From Neisseria dumasiana (GTDB lineage Bacteria; Pseudomonadota; Gammaproteobacteria; Burkholderiales; Neisseriaceae), in assembly GCF_022870885.1 (NCBI RefSeq), contig NZ_CP091509.1, positions 2,356,001 through 2,420,000 of the forward strand: 64,000 nucleotides of DNA. The letters are read 5' to 3'. The notes below the pieces were generated by a model. The model made no database searches. It was not told the DNA's origin and was given only the letters and a program-made list of their open reading frames with translations. Below, piece by piece: positions 53,717 through 62,829 of the stretch; position 1 is the stretch's first letter, and each line of letters opens with the position of its first letter. The position numbers and the translations under genes were made by a program.

Positions 53717-55144
53717 ATGAACATAAAAAAACTTTTAGGTTACGCACTCGGCCCGCTGGGCAGTGCCGCCATCGGCATCATTTCGCTGCCGCTGATTTCA
53801 TGGTATTTCCCCGCCGAAGACATCGGCCGCATCGTGCTGCTGCAAACCGTGTCGGCACTCACGCTCACGCTGATGGGCTTGGGCTTGGATCAATCTTATA
53901 TCCGCGAATACCATGCGGCCGAAAACAAAGCGGCGTTGTTTAAAGCCGTGATTGCGCTGCCGGTTGCACTCACCGCATTGTTTGCCGCCGCCATCGGCTT
54001 GTGGCGGTTATCGTGGCCGTCTGAAAAAGTGTTCGACATCAACAGCAGCACCTTGGGGCTGTTGTGCCTGCTTTTTTTCGGCGCATCGTTGCTGTCGCGC
54101 TATTTCGCGTTGATTTTGCGGATGAAAGAACGCTCGTTTGCCTTTTCGTTCAGCCAGCTCACACCCAAAGTGCTGATTTTGCTGTTGGTATTGGTATATG
54201 TGGCGGCAGGCTTGCCTAAAGACACTTTCACGCTGGTGGCGGCTTATGTGGCGGCGCAAGTGCTTACCGTAGGCGTGCTGGCCGCCCAAACACGCGGCGA
54301 ATTGGCCGCTGCCGCCCGTGCGCCGTTTTCCGCACCGCTGCTGAAAGAAAGCCTGCATTACGGCGTACCGCTGGCTTTGGGCGGGTTGGCGTATTGGGGT
54401 TTTACTTCGATAGACCGCTTTCTGCTCAAGTCGTTAGGCGGCTTGTCGGAACTGGGCGTTTACTCGATGGCCGTCAGTTTTGGAGCAATTGCTTTAATCT
54501 TTCAGAATATTTTTTCGGTTATTTGGGCACCGATGGTATTTAAATGGGTCAAAGAAAATATCCATTTGGATAAAATCGGCGGCATTACCGAATCCATGAC
54601 CGATCTGATTGCCGCTTTGATCTGCATCGTAGGCATCTGCTCGCCGATGGTCACTTGGATACTGCCGGAAAAATACGCACCGGTGCAGTTTATCCTGCTG
54701 TCGAGCATGCTGTTTCCGCTGCTCTACACGCTTACCGAAGTAACCGGCATCGGCATCAACGTGAGCAAGAAAACGTGGCTGATTACCGTGTTTTCGCTCG
54801 TTGCCCTGCTGTGCAACCTGAGCCTACTCTACTGGCTCGTTCCCCTGCTCGGTGCGCGGGGTGCGGCAATGGCGACCGCCGTATCGTTTTGGGTGTTTTC
54901 GGTGTTGAAGTCGGAAGCGTCGATACGCCTGTGGCTGCCGCTGCCGCGCGCCAAAATTTACGGCGGCACGGCACTGTGCCTCGCCGTATGCTTGGCCTAC
55001 ACCTACTTGGGCAACAGCCGCAACTACTACTTTTTCGCCCTGCTGTGGCTGGCGGTATTGGTGCTTCTTTATTTCAAACACCGCACCGCCCTGCATCAGG
55101 CCGCCGCGCAGATAAAAGGCCGTCTGAAACGCTCTGCCGCTTAA
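53717..55144 (+). CDS. Oligosaccharide flippase (Wzx-type, MOP superfamily)
   Basis: The 475-residue protein has about 12-14 membrane helices beginning LGYALGPLGSAAIGIISLPLISWYFPAEDIGRIVLLQTVS, the usual start of polysaccharide flippases, and the Wzx-like YGVPLALGGLAYWGFTSIDRFLLKSLGG in the middle. It should move undecaprenyl-diphosphate-linked glycan across the inner membrane. The last residues GRLKRS are encoded across a DUS. The upstream DUS arm ends 9 bases before the ATG and no Shine-Dalgarno sequence is evident. Confidence 0.88.
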   Translation: MNIKKLLGYALGPLGSAAIGIISLPLISWYFPAEDIGRIVLLQTVSALTLTLMGLGLDQSYIREYHAAENKAALFKAVIALPVALTALFAAAIGLWRLSWPSEKVFDINSSTLGLLCLLFFGASLLSRYFALILRMKERSFAFSFSQLTPKVLILLLVLVYVAAGLPKDTFTLVAAYVAAQVLTVGVLAAQTRGELAAAARAPFSAPLLKESLHYGVPLALGGLAYWGFTSIDRFLLKSLGGLSELGVYSMAVSFGAIALIFQNIFSVIWAPMVFKWVKENIHLDKIGGITESMTDLIAALICIVGICSPMVTWILPEKYAPVQFILLSSMLFPLLYTLTEVTGIGINVSKKTWLITVFSLVALLCNLSLLYWLVPLLGARGAAMATAVSFWVFSVLKSEASIRLWLPLPRAKIYGGTALCLAVCLAYTYLGNSRNYYFFALLWLAVLVLLYFKHRTALHQAAAQIKGRLKRSAA

Positions 55145-55253
55145 GCCGAACCGTTTTGCCGGCCGCCACGCTTACTTACGGTCAAATAAGATAAATAGAA
55201 ACCTTGCAACACCCGCCGCTCGGCACAGGTTTCAAATAATAAGGCAACGCAGT

Positions 55254-56438
55254 ATGCATGTTTTGATTATTCCATCTTGGTATCCGTCTTCGCCCGACGA
55301 CATCAACGGCATTTTTTTCCGCCAGCAGGCTCAGGCTTTGCACCGGGCCGGCGTGCAGGTGGGCGTTATTGCCCCCGTGTTCCGTTCGATGCGCGGCGAA
55401 CCCAAAACCATTTTTACCGGCGGCTACGGGCCACGCTACCATCTCGACGGGGGGATTCCCACCTACCTGCATGAAAGCATGTATTTCTTTCCGCGCACGC
55501 CCATCGACCGCCACCGCTGGCTCAAGGCCGGCATGGGTTTGTTCCGCCGGTATGTGCGCGAACACGGCCTGCCCGACATCCTGCACGCCCACAGCATGAA
55601 CTACGGCGGCATTCTCGCCCGTCAGATTCAGACGGCCACGGGGATTCCTTATGTGATTACCGAACACAGCTCCACCTATGCCCGCAAACTCGTGCGCCCG
55701 TGGCAACGCAGCGCGATGCAGCAGGCGGCGCAGCACTGTGCCTCGCGCATTGCCGTCAGCCGCGATTTCTGCCGTCTGCTCGAAAACGAATATCACGGCT
55801 TGGATTGGCAATACATTCCCAATATCCTGCCTGCCAAGTTTTTCGAATCTTTCCATCCGGCCGACAAACCCGAAAATCCCGACTTCACTTTCTGCTCGGT
55901 CGCCCACCTGAACTACAACAAAGGCTACGACATCCTGCTGCCCGCATTTGCCGAAGCATTGAAGAAACACCCCCGTCTCAAACTGAAAATCGGCGGCAGC
56001 GGTTTGGCCGACGCACAACTGCACAAACTCACCGAAGACTTGGGCATAGGCCACGCCGTTACGTTTTTGGGCAGGCTGCAAAACGAAGCCGTGCTCGAAC
56101 TGATGCGCAGCAGCGATGCTTTTGTGCTGGCCAGCCGCCACGAAACCTTCGGCATCGTCTTTATCGAAGCGCTTTCGCAAGGTCTGCCGGTGGTAGCCAC
56201 CCGCTGCGGCGGCCCCAACTCGATTATCACGCCCGAAAACGGCCTGCTGGTGCCGACCGAAAACCGGCAAGCCCTAACCGAAGCCTTGATTTCGCTTTAT
56301 GAAAACCGCCACCGCTACGATGCCGCCGCACTGCGCCGCAACTGCTTGGAAGAATTCGGCGAACACAGCGTCATCGGACAGATAACCGAACAATACCGCC
56401 GCGTTCTCCACGCGCACGCAAACGGGGAGCAGGCATGA
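55254..56438 (+). CDS. Glycosyltransferase, GT4 family
   Basis: The 394-residue protein has the GT-B fold. Its N-terminal Rossmann domain (HVLIIPSWYPSSPDDINGIFFRQQAQAL) contains the acceptor-side HAHSMNYGG, and the C-terminal domain has KLKIGGSGLADAQLHKLTEDLGI and the retaining EX7E motif in SRHETFGIVFIEALSQGLPVVAT. It probably adds one sugar to the lipid-linked unit on the cytoplasmic face; donor and acceptor are not predictable. AAGG lies before the ATG, and the stop overlaps the next start as ATGA. Confidence 0.88.
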   Translation: MHVLIIPSWYPSSPDDINGIFFRQQAQALHRAGVQVGVIAPVFRSMRGEPKTIFTGGYGPRYHLDGGIPTYLHESMYFFPRTPIDRHRWLKAGMGLFRRYVREHGLPDILHAHSMNYGGILARQIQTATGIPYVITEHSSTYARKLVRPWQRSAMQQAAQHCASRIAVSRDFCRLLENEYHGLDWQYIPNILPAKFFESFHPADKPENPDFTFCSVAHLNYNKGYDILLPAFAEALKKHPRLKLKIGGSGLADAQLHKLTEDLGIGHAVTFLGRLQNEAVLELMRSSDAFVLASRHETFGIVFIEALSQGLPVVATRCGGPNSIITPENGLLVPTENRQALTEALISLYENRHRYDAAALRRNCLEEFGEHSVIGQITEQYRRVLHAHANGEQA

Positions 56439-57772
56439 AAATCAAAAATATCAACCTGTATATCCTGCTGGTTTTCGGCATGTTGGGGGCTTATATGGTC
56501 GGCCCTTCCTTATCTTATAAATTCGGCATACAGCGTATCGACAACTTTCTGACCATTCTGTTTATCGCCGCCACGCTGATGATCGGTGCGCTCGAGAGCA
56601 AACGCTTTCCGCCCCCCGTTGCCCTGCTGCTGCTCTGCTTAACCGTGATGACGGCTTGGAGCGCGCTGCACTTGGGCATTTCTTCCATCAGCGGCTCGCA
56701 ATTTATCGATTTGATGTTTTTTATTTCGATTCCCTGCTTTTTTTATCTGCTTTATCTGATTATTTCGCGCTCGGAGCAGCCTTTGCGGTTTGTGCGGCGT
56801 TTGATTCTGTTTTTTGCGGCCTTTATCTGCATTCCGCCCTTCATCGAAATCGGCGCGGGCATTCAGTTTGTTACGGCGGCGGAAGAGCTGGCTATTGAAG
56901 CCGGCGCGGTTAAAGGGCTGTTTTTCAACCCCAACAACTTGGCCACCACCGCTGTGTGTCTGGCTCCGGCAGTTTTGGTGTTTTTCAATTTCGAGGCACA
57001 AAACCGCAAACAGGTGTTAACGGGTTGGGCGCTTTACCTGCTGCTGGGCGTGATTGTGTTCGCCAGCGTATCGCGAACGGCCATCGCCTGTTATGTGCTG
57101 CTGACGCTGCTGGTTTTGATGTACCGTAAAAACGGCTTGGCAACGCTGCTGTCGGTTGCGGTGGTTTATTTGGCCTTTGCCATGATTCCGCCTTATGCGA
57201 TACAGGATTTTCTGCTTTCGTTGAACAGCAACGAATTTTTGGAGCGTTTTTCCAGCCGGATTTATCTGTTTTTATACGATTTCGGCAGCGACAACTCGGT
57301 GTCGTCACGTCAGGAAATCTACAACCATTTCTGGAACCACACACCCCTGCTCTTTACCGGCTACGGCCCGAAAAACTTTGCCGAATTTTTCGGCGGCCAC
57401 ATCAGCACCAGCTTGGGCTTTGAAAACCCGCACAGTTTTATCATCGAGCTTTATCTCGGCTTCGGTATCGTGTCTCTGCTGGGGTTTCTCGGTTATGTGG
57501 CAGGTTATACCGCCGTGTTCGCGTTTACCAAAGGCATCCCTACCCGGCTGCGCGTTTTTGCGTTGACGGCGATGGCGATATTTTTGATCGGCGGCTTTAT
57601 CCCTTCATCGATTTTGCGGCTTCCTTTCGTTTGGCTGCCCTGTTTTCTGATTGCGATATATACGGTGTGCGCCAAACCGTTACACATTTTTCAGACGGCC
57701 TCACGTCTGAACCCTTACCCTAAAAGCAAATCCATACCAACCATAAAACCAAATCAAAGGCGGGCAACATGA
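56435..57772 (+). CDS. O-antigen ligase/polymerase-like membrane protein (Wzy type)
   Basis: The 445-residue protein has about 11 membrane helices and a large periplasmic loop (about 270-325, QDFLLSLNSNEFLERFSSRIYLFLYDFGSDNSVSSRQEIYNHFWNHTPLLFTGYGPKNF). That loop carries the Arg and the GYG...H pattern of the Wzy/WaaL superfamily, followed by NPHSFIIELYLGFG. In this context a polymerase of glycan repeats is most likely; a ligase or PglL-like oligosaccharyltransferase is the alternative. The tail (residues 425-445) is polar. GGGGAG precedes the ATG, and it overlaps the genes on both sides by 4 bases. Confidence 0.82.
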   Translation: MKIKNINLYILLVFGMLGAYMVGPSLSYKFGIQRIDNFLTILFIAATLMIGALESKRFPPPVALLLLCLTVMTAWSALHLGISSISGSQFIDLMFFISIPCFFYLLYLIISRSEQPLRFVRRLILFFAAFICIPPFIEIGAGIQFVTAAEELAIEAGAVKGLFFNPNNLATTAVCLAPAVLVFFNFEAQNRKQVLTGWALYLLLGVIVFASVSRTAIACYVLLTLLVLMYRKNGLATLLSVAVVYLAFAMIPPYAIQDFLLSLNSNEFLERFSSRIYLFLYDFGSDNSVSSRQEIYNHFWNHTPLLFTGYGPKNFAEFFGGHISTSLGFENPHSFIIELYLGFGIVSLLGFLGYVAGYTAVFAFTKGIPTRLRVFALTAMAIFLIGGFIPSSILRLPFVWLPCFLIAIYTVCAKPLHIFQTASRLNPYPKSKSIPTIKPNQRRAT

Positions 57773-58839
57773 AAATCATTCTGGCAACATCTATGAGCGG
57801 CTTGGGCGGCACCGAAAACGCCACCTACCGTTTGGGCAGGCTGCTGTGCGAACGAAACAACCAAGTGATCTTGGCTTCTTCAGACGGCCCTTTGGTCGAA
57901 GACTGCCGCCAAGCCGGCATGCAGTGGCACGATATTGATTTCTACAAACAAGGCTTGAAAGGATATTTGTCGGGCATGGCGGCCTTTATGCGCTTGCTGA
58001 AGCAGGAAAAACCCGACATCGTGCATTGCCAGATGGCGCGCATCGTGCCTGCCTGCGCCATGGCCGCCAAGCTGGTATCGCCCCGCACCAAAGTGTTTTG
58101 GCATGCCCGCGGTCTGGCCGGCGAAACCTACCCCAAAGTGGCCAAAATTTTCAAAAAACTGGGTGTGTATATCATTGCCAACTGCAAGCAGGAACGCGGC
58201 AAACTCATCCGCCACGGCTTTCCCGAACACCGCATCACCTATACCTACAACGCCCTGCATAAAGTTGACGGAGTGCCCGAAAAAACGGCTAAAGATTATG
58301 TGATGCTCGGCACGCTGTCGCGGCTGGACGATGTACGCTCCGTCGACCGCATGCTCGACATCTTCAAAATGCTTACCGACCGCAACCTGCCCGTGCGCCT
58401 GAATATTGCCGGTATCGGCGAAAACATGGAAAAACTCAAAGCCCAAGCGCAACAGCTGGGCATTGCCGACAAAGTGGCCTTTCTCGGCGGCGTGCGCAAT
58501 CTGACCGAATATTTCAAAGAAGTGGATATTCTCGTGAACACGCCCTATTGCCCCGGCGACAGCTGCGCGGGCGTAGGCAACAACGTATTGGAAGCCGGGC
58601 TGTACCACACGCCGGTTATCACTTACGACATGGGCGGGATTTCCGAAATGGTCGTTCACGGCAAAACCGGCTACTGCATTCCTTTAGACGATAAAGAAAG
58701 TTTTGCCGACTCGGTAGAAAAACTGGTTTCAAACAAAGAACTGCGGGTTCAAATCGGCCGTGCTTTGAACGAGCATGTGAACAGCTTGTGCTCCGACGAC
58801 GAAATATACCGCACCACCATGGCGGCCTATGCGATGTGA
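57769..58839 (+). CDS. Glycosyltransferase, GT4 family (tandem copy 1)
   Basis: The 356-residue GT-B protein begins MKIILATSMSGLGGTENATYRLGRLL and contains DIVHCQMARIVPACAMAAKLVSP and FWHARGLAGETYPKVAKIF. Its C-terminal donor-binding region includes LNIAGIGENMEKLKAQAQQLGIADKVAFLGGVRNL and GVGNNVLEAGLYHTPVITYDMGG. It is clearly homologous over its whole length to the next gene. Its ATG overlaps the polymerase stop. The DUS reading SSDGPL (residues about 38-43) occurs at the same place in both copies. Confidence 0.88.
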   Translation: MKIILATSMSGLGGTENATYRLGRLLCERNNQVILASSDGPLVEDCRQAGMQWHDIDFYKQGLKGYLSGMAAFMRLLKQEKPDIVHCQMARIVPACAMAAKLVSPRTKVFWHARGLAGETYPKVAKIFKKLGVYIIANCKQERGKLIRHGFPEHRITYTYNALHKVDGVPEKTAKDYVMLGTLSRLDDVRSVDRMLDIFKMLTDRNLPVRLNIAGIGENMEKLKAQAQQLGIADKVAFLGGVRNLTEYFKEVDILVNTPYCPGDSCAGVGNNVLEAGLYHTPVITYDMGGISEMVVHGKTGYCIPLDDKESFADSVEKLVSNKELRVQIGRALNEHVNSLCSDDEIYRTTMAAYAM

Positions 58840-58979
58840 AACCGACCGGCTCACGGCAAACTCCGGCATAAGCGCACCGCCGGCGGTTTTTAATTTTATT
58901 TGCATTGCACGCTGCATTTTTAACACCGCCGTAACAGTCAAACCCTGAATTAAGGGACTATTACCATACCATCGTTACC

Positions 58980-60047
58980 ATGAAGATTATTATTACTACC
59001 TCAATGAGCGGGCTGGGCGGCACGGAACATGCCGCTTACCGTTTGGGCAAACTGCTGCTGGATCACGGCCACACCGTTGTTCTGGCCTCTTCAGACGGCC
59101 CGCTGGTAAAGGATGCCGAAGCTGCGGGCATGAAATGGTACGACATTGATTTTTACAGCGGCAAAACCGGCTACTTGAAAGGCATGGCGGCTTATGTGTC
59201 TATGTTGAAGAAAGAGCAGCCCGACATCGTGCATTGCCAAATGGCGCGTATTGTTCCCGCCTGCGCCATAGCCGCCAAAATCGCTTCGCCGAAAACCAAA
59301 GTTTTTTATCACGCACGGGGGCTGGAGCCCGAAACTTATCCCAAAATCGCCAAATTGTTCGACAAACTCGGCGTGTACATCATCGGCAACTGCCGACACG
59401 AACGCGACAAACTGATCCGACACGGCTTTCCGCCACAACGCATTGCCTACACCTACAACGCCCTGCCCGCCCGCAGCGGCCGGTTTGAAAAAACCCCGAA
59501 AGACGAAGTGGTGCTCGGCACCTTATCGCGCCTGAGCAAAACGCGGGCCGTGCATTTGGTGCTCGACATCACCAAAGCCCTGCTCGACCGCAGCCTGCCG
59601 GTGCGCCTGTCGGTTGCGGGCATCGGCGAAGAAACCGACAACCTCAAAGCACAGGCTCAGGCATTGGGTATTGCCGACAAAGTGGATTTTCTCGGCGGCG
59701 TGCGCGATTTACCGGCCTATTTTCAAGAAGTGGACATCCTGCTCAACACGCCCGTGCTGATCGGCGACCACGGCGCAGGTGTGGGCAACAACATTTTGGA
59801 AGCGGGCTTATACGAAACACCGGTCGTTACCTACGACGGGGCGGGCATTTCGGAAATGGTGGTGGACGGCGAAACCGGCTACTGCGTTCCGCTGGAAGAC
59901 CAAGCCCGCTTTATTGCCGCCGTTGAAACGCTGGTCAACGACGCCGCCTTACGCAAAACCATGGGCAAAGCTCTTCACGACAGAGTGACCACGCTGTGCT
60001 CAGACGAAGAAATCTACCGTACCACCGTTGCCGCCTACCATCTGTAA
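58980..60047 (+). CDS. Glycosyltransferase, GT4 family (tandem copy 2)
   Basis: This 355-residue protein aligns end to end with the preceding gene, sharing MSGLGGTE, DGPLV, QPDIVHCQMARIVPACA and GVGNNILEAGLYETPVVTYDGAG, and the ending CSDEEIYRTT. It is therefore a tandem duplicate with diverged specificity. The 140-base gap before it is the largest inside the assembly part and has no gene. It contains ACCGCCGGCGGTTTTTAATTT (58877-58897 region), possibly a weak internal terminator. No good Shine-Dalgarno sequence is seen. Confidence 0.88.
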   Translation: MKIIITTSMSGLGGTEHAAYRLGKLLLDHGHTVVLASSDGPLVKDAEAAGMKWYDIDFYSGKTGYLKGMAAYVSMLKKEQPDIVHCQMARIVPACAIAAKIASPKTKVFYHARGLEPETYPKIAKLFDKLGVYIIGNCRHERDKLIRHGFPPQRIAYTYNALPARSGRFEKTPKDEVVLGTLSRLSKTRAVHLVLDITKALLDRSLPVRLSVAGIGEETDNLKAQAQALGIADKVDFLGGVRDLPAYFQEVDILLNTPVLIGDHGAGVGNNILEAGLYETPVVTYDGAGISEMVVDGETGYCVPLEDQARFIAAVETLVNDAALRKTMGKALHDRVTTLCSDEEIYRTTVAAYHL

Positions 60048-60062
60048 ACACAGGAAACCGTC

Positions 60063-61223
60063 ATGAAAATCGCCATTGTCGCACCTTACTGTTCGCTGCC
60101 CGGGGAGCCTAACTTCAACCGCTTCTGGTATTTGGCCGTATTGCTGTCGCAATCACACGATGTTTTGCTACTGACCAGTAACTTCAAACACATGAACAAA
60201 TCTTTCAGACGGCCTGAAATGGCTGAAGAAGCGTCTCAAGGCCGTCTGAAAGTCAAACTGCTCAAAGAGAGCGGCTACACCAAAAACGTTTCCATTGCGC
60301 GCGTGCAAAGCCATCACGTTTTGGTTAAAGATTTCGAGCAATGGCTGGAACACTGCCGGGACGTGGTGTATTCCGCCTATCCGCTGATTGCCACCAACAT
60401 TCTGCTGGGCAAACACAAAGCGCGCTTGGGCTACAAACTGATTATCGACGTGCAGGACGTTTGGCCGGAAGCCTTCTCCGCCGTTATTCCCACGCTGAAA
60501 AAAATTCCGCACAACCTGCTGCCTTTTGCCTCACGCGCCAACGCCGCCTATGCGTGTGCCGACGGTTTGGTGGCCGTATCTCAAAGCTATCTCGACCGCG
60601 CCAAAGAAGCCAACCCCAACGTGCCGGGCGAAGTGGTATATATCGGCGCAGATTACGACAAGCTCGGCAGTGCACAGCCCAAACATTTCGAGGGCGGCAA
60701 AACCCGTTTCTTCTATTTGGGCACGCTCAGTTACAGCTACGACATGGAAACCGTCTGCAAAGGCATACAGCGCCTGGCCGAAGCGGGCGAACAGGTTGAG
60801 CTGCACATCATGGGCGGCGGCCCCGATTTAGACAAACTCAAACAATACGAATCCGATTCGATTAAGTTTTACGGTTATATCCCCTATGCCGAGATGATGT
60901 CGGTGGCCAAGGGCTGCGATGTCGCCATCAATCCGATTCATTCCTACGCCATGCAGTCAGTAACCAACAAACTCTCAGACTATATGGCTTTGGAAAAACC
61001 GATACTCAACAGCCAAGTCAGCAGCGAAATCGATGAAATTTTAACCTTGCTGCCCCATGCGAACTACCGCTCCGGCGACGTAAACAGCTTTATTTCGGCC
61101 GCCCGCCACATACTCACACACAAAGATGATCCGGTGAACAGCGAAGAAATCGTGCGTCGCTTCAAGCGCGATATCTCCTACCGTAAAATCGTCAACCTGA
61201 TTGAGAGCTTCGGCCATGAATAA
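60063..61223 (+). CDS. Glycosyltransferase, GT4 family (WbuB-like), with an internal DUS hairpin
   Basis: The 386-residue GT-B protein starts MKIAIVAPYCSLPGEPNFNRFWYLAVLL and has DVQDVWPEAFSAVI and GLVAVSQSYLDRA, typical of WbuB-like transferases. The C-terminal region has FFYLGTLSYSYDMETVCKGI, LHIMGGGPDLDKLKQ and NPIHSYAMQSVTNKLSDYMALEKPIL. Two full DUS in inverted orientation (60204-60215 and 60239-60250) lie inside the reading frame and encode about residues 47-63. CAGGAAACC precedes the ATG. The stop overlaps the next gene by 8 bases. Confidence 0.86.
   Translation: MKIAIVAPYCSLPGEPNFNRFWYLAVLLSQSHDVLLLTSNFKHMNKSFRRPEMAEEASQGRLKVKLLKESGYTKNVSIARVQSHHVLVKDFEQWLEHCRDVVYSAYPLIATNILLGKHKARLGYKLIIDVQDVWPEAFSAVIPTLKKIPHNLLPFASRANAAYACADGLVAVSQSYLDRAKEANPNVPGEVVYIGADYDKLGSAQPKHFEGGKTRFFYLGTLSYSYDMETVCKGIQRLAEAGEQVELHIMGGGPDLDKLKQYESDSIKFYGYIPYAEMMSVAKGCDVAINPIHSYAMQSVTNKLSDYMALEKPILNSQVSSEIDEILTLLPHANYRSGDVNSFISAARHILTHKDDPVNSEEIVRRFKRDISYRKIVNLIESFGHE
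60202..60252. repeat. Inverted DUS pair inside a glycosyltransferase gene
   Basis: CTTTCAGACGGCCT (60202-60215) and AGGCCGTCTGAAAG (60239-60252) are exact complements within the coding sequence, with a 23-base loop. The reading frame is maintained through both arms. Confidence 0.9.
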
Positions 61224-61848
61224 AGTCATAAAACGCCTGTTTGACATCTTTGCCTCGGCGGCCGGCCTGTTGGTATTATCGCCGGTGCTGCTGATTCTTG
61301 CGTATTTAATCCGCAAGAATCTCGGCTCTCCCGTCTTTTTTATCCAAACCCGCCCCGGCAAAGACGGCAAACCTTTCGAGATGATCAAATTCCGCTCCAT
61401 GCGCGACGCTTTCGATGCCGACGGCAACCCCTTGCCCGACAGCGAACGGCTTACCCCTTTCGGCAAAAAACTGCGCGCCACCAGTTTGGATGAATTACCT
61501 GAGCTTTGGAATGTCTTAAAAGGAGACATGAGCTTGGTCGGCCCCCGTCCGCTGTTGATGAAATACCTGCCGCTGTACAACGATTTCCAATACCGCCGCC
61601 ACGAAATGAAACCGGGCATTACCGGCTGGGCGCAGGTAAACGGGCGCAACGCGATTTCTTGGGACGAAAAATTTGCTTATGATGTTTGGTACGTCGATAA
61701 CCAAAGCTTTTGGCTCGATATCAAAATTTTACTGCTGACCGTAAAGAAAGTATTTGTGAGAGAAGGCATTAATGCCGGTGATGATGTTACCATGCCGACT
61801 TTTACCGGAAACCATCCCTCAGGGAAACAAGACCATGAAAACCAATAA
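61216..61848 (+). CDS. Undecaprenyl-phosphate sugar phosphotransferase (small PglC-type monotopic PGT)
   Basis: The 210-residue protein is a minimal polyprenol-phosphate phosphoglycosyltransferase, the enzyme that loads the first sugar-phosphate on undecaprenyl phosphate. It has one N-terminal re-entrant hydrophobic segment (about 10-33, FDIFASAAGLLVLSPVLLILAYLI), then TRPGKDGKPFEMIKFRSM and the catalytic Asp-Glu dyad in SLDELPELWNVLKGDMSLVGPRPL. GITGWAQVNGRNAISW completes the signature. The first sugar is not determined. The ATG is taken at 61216, inside the end of the previous gene, not the TTG 15 bases earlier. Confidence 0.92.
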   Translation: MNKVIKRLFDIFASAAGLLVLSPVLLILAYLIRKNLGSPVFFIQTRPGKDGKPFEMIKFRSMRDAFDADGNPLPDSERLTPFGKKLRATSLDELPELWNVLKGDMSLVGPRPLLMKYLPLYNDFQYRRHEMKPGITGWAQVNGRNAISWDEKFAYDVWYVDNQSFWLDIKILLLTVKKVFVREGINAGDDVTMPTFTGNHPSGKQDHENQ

Positions 61849-62800
61849 AAACATTCTTATTTTATCGGCCGGGCGGCGCGTCGAACTGGTGCAGGATTTC
61901 AAAACCGAAGCAGCACGCTTTTCAGACGGCATCAAGGTTCTGACCACCGATCTGAACCCCGCCATGTCGGCGGCCTGCCATGTGTCGGACGGCACGTTCA
62001 GCGTGCCGCCGATTTCGGACGAACGCTACATCGACAGCATTTTCGATATCGCCCGCGCCCAAAACGTGGGGTTGATTATCCCCACCATCGATACCGAACT
62101 GCAAAAACTGGCCGATGCCCGCAACCGCTTTGAAGCGGCCGGTATCCATATCATCGTTTCCGATCCCGAACTGATCACCATCTGCCGCGACAAACGCTTT
62201 ACCGCCGGCCTCTTTAACCGCCACGGCATCGACACCCCCGAAATTTACGACCGCGAAAACCTGACCTTTCCCTGTTTTGCCAAACCTTACGACGGCAGCC
62301 GCAGCATCGGCGCGAAATACATCCACTCGGCAGAAGATTTGTCTTACGACCTCTTAACCGACCCCAAAATCATTTTCTGCCGCTACATCGACATTACCAA
62401 CGAATTTACCGAATTTACCGTTGATCTGTATTACGACCGTTCAGGCCGTCTGAAATGCGCCGTGCCGCGCGAACGCTTGGAAGTACGCACGGGCGAAGTG
62501 AGCAAAGGCGCCACCCGCCGCAACCACCTGTATTCGCTCATGACCGAAAAAATGCCGGTATTGGAAGGCGCGCGCGGCTGCATTACCGCCCAGTTTTTCT
62601 GCAAAGACAACACTGTTTACGGCATCGAAATCAACCCGCGCTTCGGCGGCGGCTTCCCGCTCACCTATGCGGCGGGCAGCAACTACCCCGGCTGGCTGAT
62701 CGGCGAATACCTTTACGGCGGCAACATTCCGTTTTTCGACCAATGGCAAAACAATTTAATCATGTTGCGCTACGACGCAAAAATATTGGTGCCGGAGTAA
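61835..62800 (+). CDS. ATP-grasp ligase-like protein
   Basis: From the ATG at 61835 it is 321 residues. A pre-ATP-grasp Rossmann-like domain (KNILILSAGRRVELVQDFK) is followed by an ATP-grasp domain with FPCFAKPYDGSRSIGAKYI and IFCRYIDITNEFTEFTVDLYY. The metal-binding end is IEINPRFGGGFPLTYAAGS. Such CarB-like ATP-grasp proteins ligate a carboxylate to an amine through an acyl phosphate. The start overlaps the phosphoglycosyltransferase by 14 bases. In neisserial PglB2 a phosphoglycosyltransferase and an ATP-grasp domain are fused; here they are separate but adjacent. The acyl substrate is unknown. Confidence 0.85.
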   Translation: MKTNKNILILSAGRRVELVQDFKTEAARFSDGIKVLTTDLNPAMSAACHVSDGTFSVPPISDERYIDSIFDIARAQNVGLIIPTIDTELQKLADARNRFEAAGIHIIVSDPELITICRDKRFTAGLFNRHGIDTPEIYDRENLTFPCFAKPYDGSRSIGAKYIHSAEDLSYDLLTDPKIIFCRYIDITNEFTEFTVDLYYDRSGRLKCAVPRERLEVRTGEVSKGATRRNHLYSLMTEKMPVLEGARGCITAQFFCKDNTVYGIEINPRFGGGFPLTYAAGSNYPGWLIGEYLYGGNIPFFDQWQNNLIMLRYDAKILVPE

Positions 62801-62829
62801 CACACACATCATCAGAAAGTATGAAGTAA

